5,786 nt of DNA, taken from the NCBI GenBank assembly GCA_903643055.1, contig CAHJWV010000626.1, forward strand, positions 1 through 5,786. The letters run 5' to 3'. Below, in pieces: positions 4,522 through 5,786 of the stretch (the stretch's first letter is position 1; each line of letters starts with the position of its first letter). The position numbers and the translations under genes were made by a program. The notes under the pieces were generated by a model. That model was given only the letters and a program-made list of their open reading frames with translations, did not search any database and had not been told where the DNA came from. Origin of the DNA: Burkholderiales bacterium (GTDB taxonomy: Bacteria; Pseudomonadota; Gammaproteobacteria; Burkholderiales; Burkholderiaceae).

Positions 4522-5786
4522 TGAGGGGCTACGAAGGCTTCGATTTCGCCCCGGCCTCAACGATAGAAGAGTTTCCCCGCGCTTTTGCGCGCTGGGAGCC
4601 ACCTAACCGGCAATTGCGCCGCGCCAAGTTCAGGCGCGAGCTGAACGACGCCATCGAGCGCCTGCGCGCCTGCGTGCGTCAGATCGAAAGCTTCACTGAC
4701 GAGCAGCGCTCCTTATCGCAAGCGGCGCAGTGGCTGGTCGACAATTTCTATGTCATCGAGCGCATTCAGCCGCAGCTGTCGCTGCAGCTGGCCGATGCGG
4801 CCGTGCGCGGGTTGCCGGCTTACCAGCAAGCTGGGCAGCGCCGCGCGCGCGTTGAACTGCTGTCGCATTTTTATCTCGAAGCCTGCGATTTTGACTTCGA
4901 AGCCGATGAACTCGTTCAGGTGCTAACCGACTATCAGCGCGTACACGCACTGACGCTGCGCGAGTTGTCGTTGTTATCGCCGATCCTCAACTTTCTGTTG
5001 ATCCGCCAGCTTGCGGTCTGCGCCGAGCAGATCCTGGAGATTCATCGCGGCGCACACGAGGCCGATCTGATGGCCGATGCGAAGCTGATGCCCGGCAAGC
5101 GGCTGGCCGAACCCAATCTTGGCGGCGAATCGTCGGATTTTCGCCAAGCTTATCTCGGGCAGCTCGGTCAACGCCATCGTTATGACGATCCGGCCGTGAT
5201 GTCGCTGGCGGGTGATGTGGCAGGTGGTGTGGCAGGCGAGCGCGCGGTCGAGTTGCCCACCGGGCCGGCTGCGGCGATCGAGCAGGACTTGATCGCACGC
5301 ACCGTGCTCGACGTGCGGGTGCGCAACATCTTCCGCAGCGTGAAGGCGATCGAGCTGAGCGATTGGGTCGACATCTTCTCGAAGACTTCGCTGGTCGATC
5401 GCGCATTGCAGCGCAATGCCGTCTATGCGCGAATGGACCCGCCATCGAAAGCTTTGTATCGACTGGAGATCGAGCGCCTGAGCGCGCGCAGCAGCATGTC
5501 GGAGCCGGATCTGGCCGAGCTGGTCGTCGAGCAGTTCGGCAAAGGCCGAAAACCGCAGGCCGATGCGCAGGCCGGTGAAGACGCCGACATCGGCTGGGCC
5601 CTGCTGTCGGATGGCCGGGCCGCGCTGGAGCGCGCGATCGGTGTGCCGCTGAATCCGTTGCGGCGTGTGGCAGAGGCGGTGCCGCAAAGCAAGCTGTGGG
5701 CTTATGTGTCGTTGACAGCCGTGTTGACGCTGGCCATCACGCTGTTTGCACTGAACACCGGCTATGAAGGCCGGCCTACGCTGGGC
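4503..5786 (+). CDS. ndvB: Cyclic beta-1,2-glucan synthase (NdvB/ChvB family), N-terminal part, cut by window edge
   Basis: This is an open frame of 428 codons with no stop before the window end. It contains hallmarks of the N-terminal region of NdvB/ChvB: QWLVDNFYVIERIQPQL (76 onward; compare the family's 'WLLDNFYVIEEQ'), YQRVHALTLREL (144 onward; family 'YQ.V.PLTIGELWA'), SLVDRALQRNAVYARMD (296 onward; family 'SLVDR.LR.DP...Y..MD'), and an ADIGWALLSDGR segment (family 'HVGYYLI..G'). A first membrane helix follows at about 398-417 (LWAYVSLTAVLTLAITLFAL). In the family, the glycosyltransferase and cyclisation domains lie after this point, so they are outside the window. The enzyme builds cyclic glucans from UDP-glucose at the inner membrane for the periplasm, with roles in osmoadaptation and host interaction in rhizobia. 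The start is uncertain: ATG 4503 has a weak GGG four bases upstream; ATG 4521 is coupled to a short frame; GTG 4494 is also in frame. Confidence 0.85.
   Translation, partial: MHALPLMRGYEGFDFAPASTIEEFPRAFARWEPPNRQLRRAKFRRELNDAIERLRACVRQIESFTDEQRSLSQAAQWLVDNFYVIERIQPQLSLQLADAAVRGLPAYQQAGQRRARVELLSHFYLEACDFDFEADELVQVLTDYQRVHALTLRELSLLSPILNFLLIRQLAVCAEQILEIHRGAHEADLMADAKLMPGKRLAEPNLGGESSDFRQAYLGQLGQRHRYDDPAVMSLAGDVAGGVAGERAVELPTGPAAAIEQDLIARTVLDVRVRNIFRSVKAIELSDWVDIFSKTSLVDRALQRNAVYARMDPPSKALYRLEIERLSARSSMSEPDLAELVVEQFGKGRKPQADAQAGEDADIGWALLSDGRAALERAIGVPLNPLRRVAEAVPQSKLWAYVSLTAVLTLAITLFALNTGYEGRPTLG

Noticed and set aside
4974..5687. Long minus-strand open frame of 237 codons inside the glucan synthase region
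   Set aside because: It is antisense to a frame with clear NdvB-type motifs. Its translation is rich in Arg, His and Gln without any domain, as expected for a shadow in GC-rich DNA.

Overview
The window is high-GC DNA with compact, G/C-ending codons. Its gene content (small stress-type membrane proteins, a CHASE3 histidine kinase, a NarL/FixJ-type regulator and a cyclic beta-glucan synthase) fits a Gram-negative proteobacterium, most likely a betaproteobacterium of the order Burkholderiales. That placement is inferred from protein style, not from a marker gene. There are no rRNA, tRNA, CRISPR, transposase or phage structural genes.

Layout. Positions 1-1311 hold a minus-strand run of small membrane proteins, read right to left: a 55-aa DUF1328 protein (1144-1311), a 132-aa DUF883/YqjD-like tail-anchored protein (627-1025), a 127-aa 'phage holin family' two-helix protein (104-487), and the first 35 codons of another gene whose ATG overlaps the previous stop (1-107). 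Hairpin-forming spacers and a 12-bp tandem repeat lie between them. Positions 1520-3971 hold a signalling module. A membrane histidine kinase (1520-2872, minus) and a LuxR-type response regulator (2932-3564, plus) diverge from a 59-bp gap. A stand-alone CheY-like receiver (3576-3971, minus) converges on the regulator with an 11-bp gap. Positions 3972-4360 are a 389-bp stretch with no convincing gene. Positions 4361-5786 hold a 43-aa single-helix membrane peptide gene, followed closely on the same strand by the N-terminal 428 codons of an NdvB/ChvB-type cyclic beta-1,2-glucan synthase that runs off the window.

How the parts may work together (inference). The kinase has a periplasmic CHASE3 sensor and a HisKA_3 core, the usual partner type for a NarL/FixJ regulator. 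The separate receiver could be a second phosphate acceptor or sink. The flanking genes concern the envelope: small inner-membrane proteins of families often linked to stress and stationary phase, and a periplasmic glucan synthase, a class of product often tied to osmotic adaptation. The locus therefore reads as an envelope- or osmotic-stress island with its own branched two-component system. Nothing in the sequence proves that the regulator controls these neighbours.
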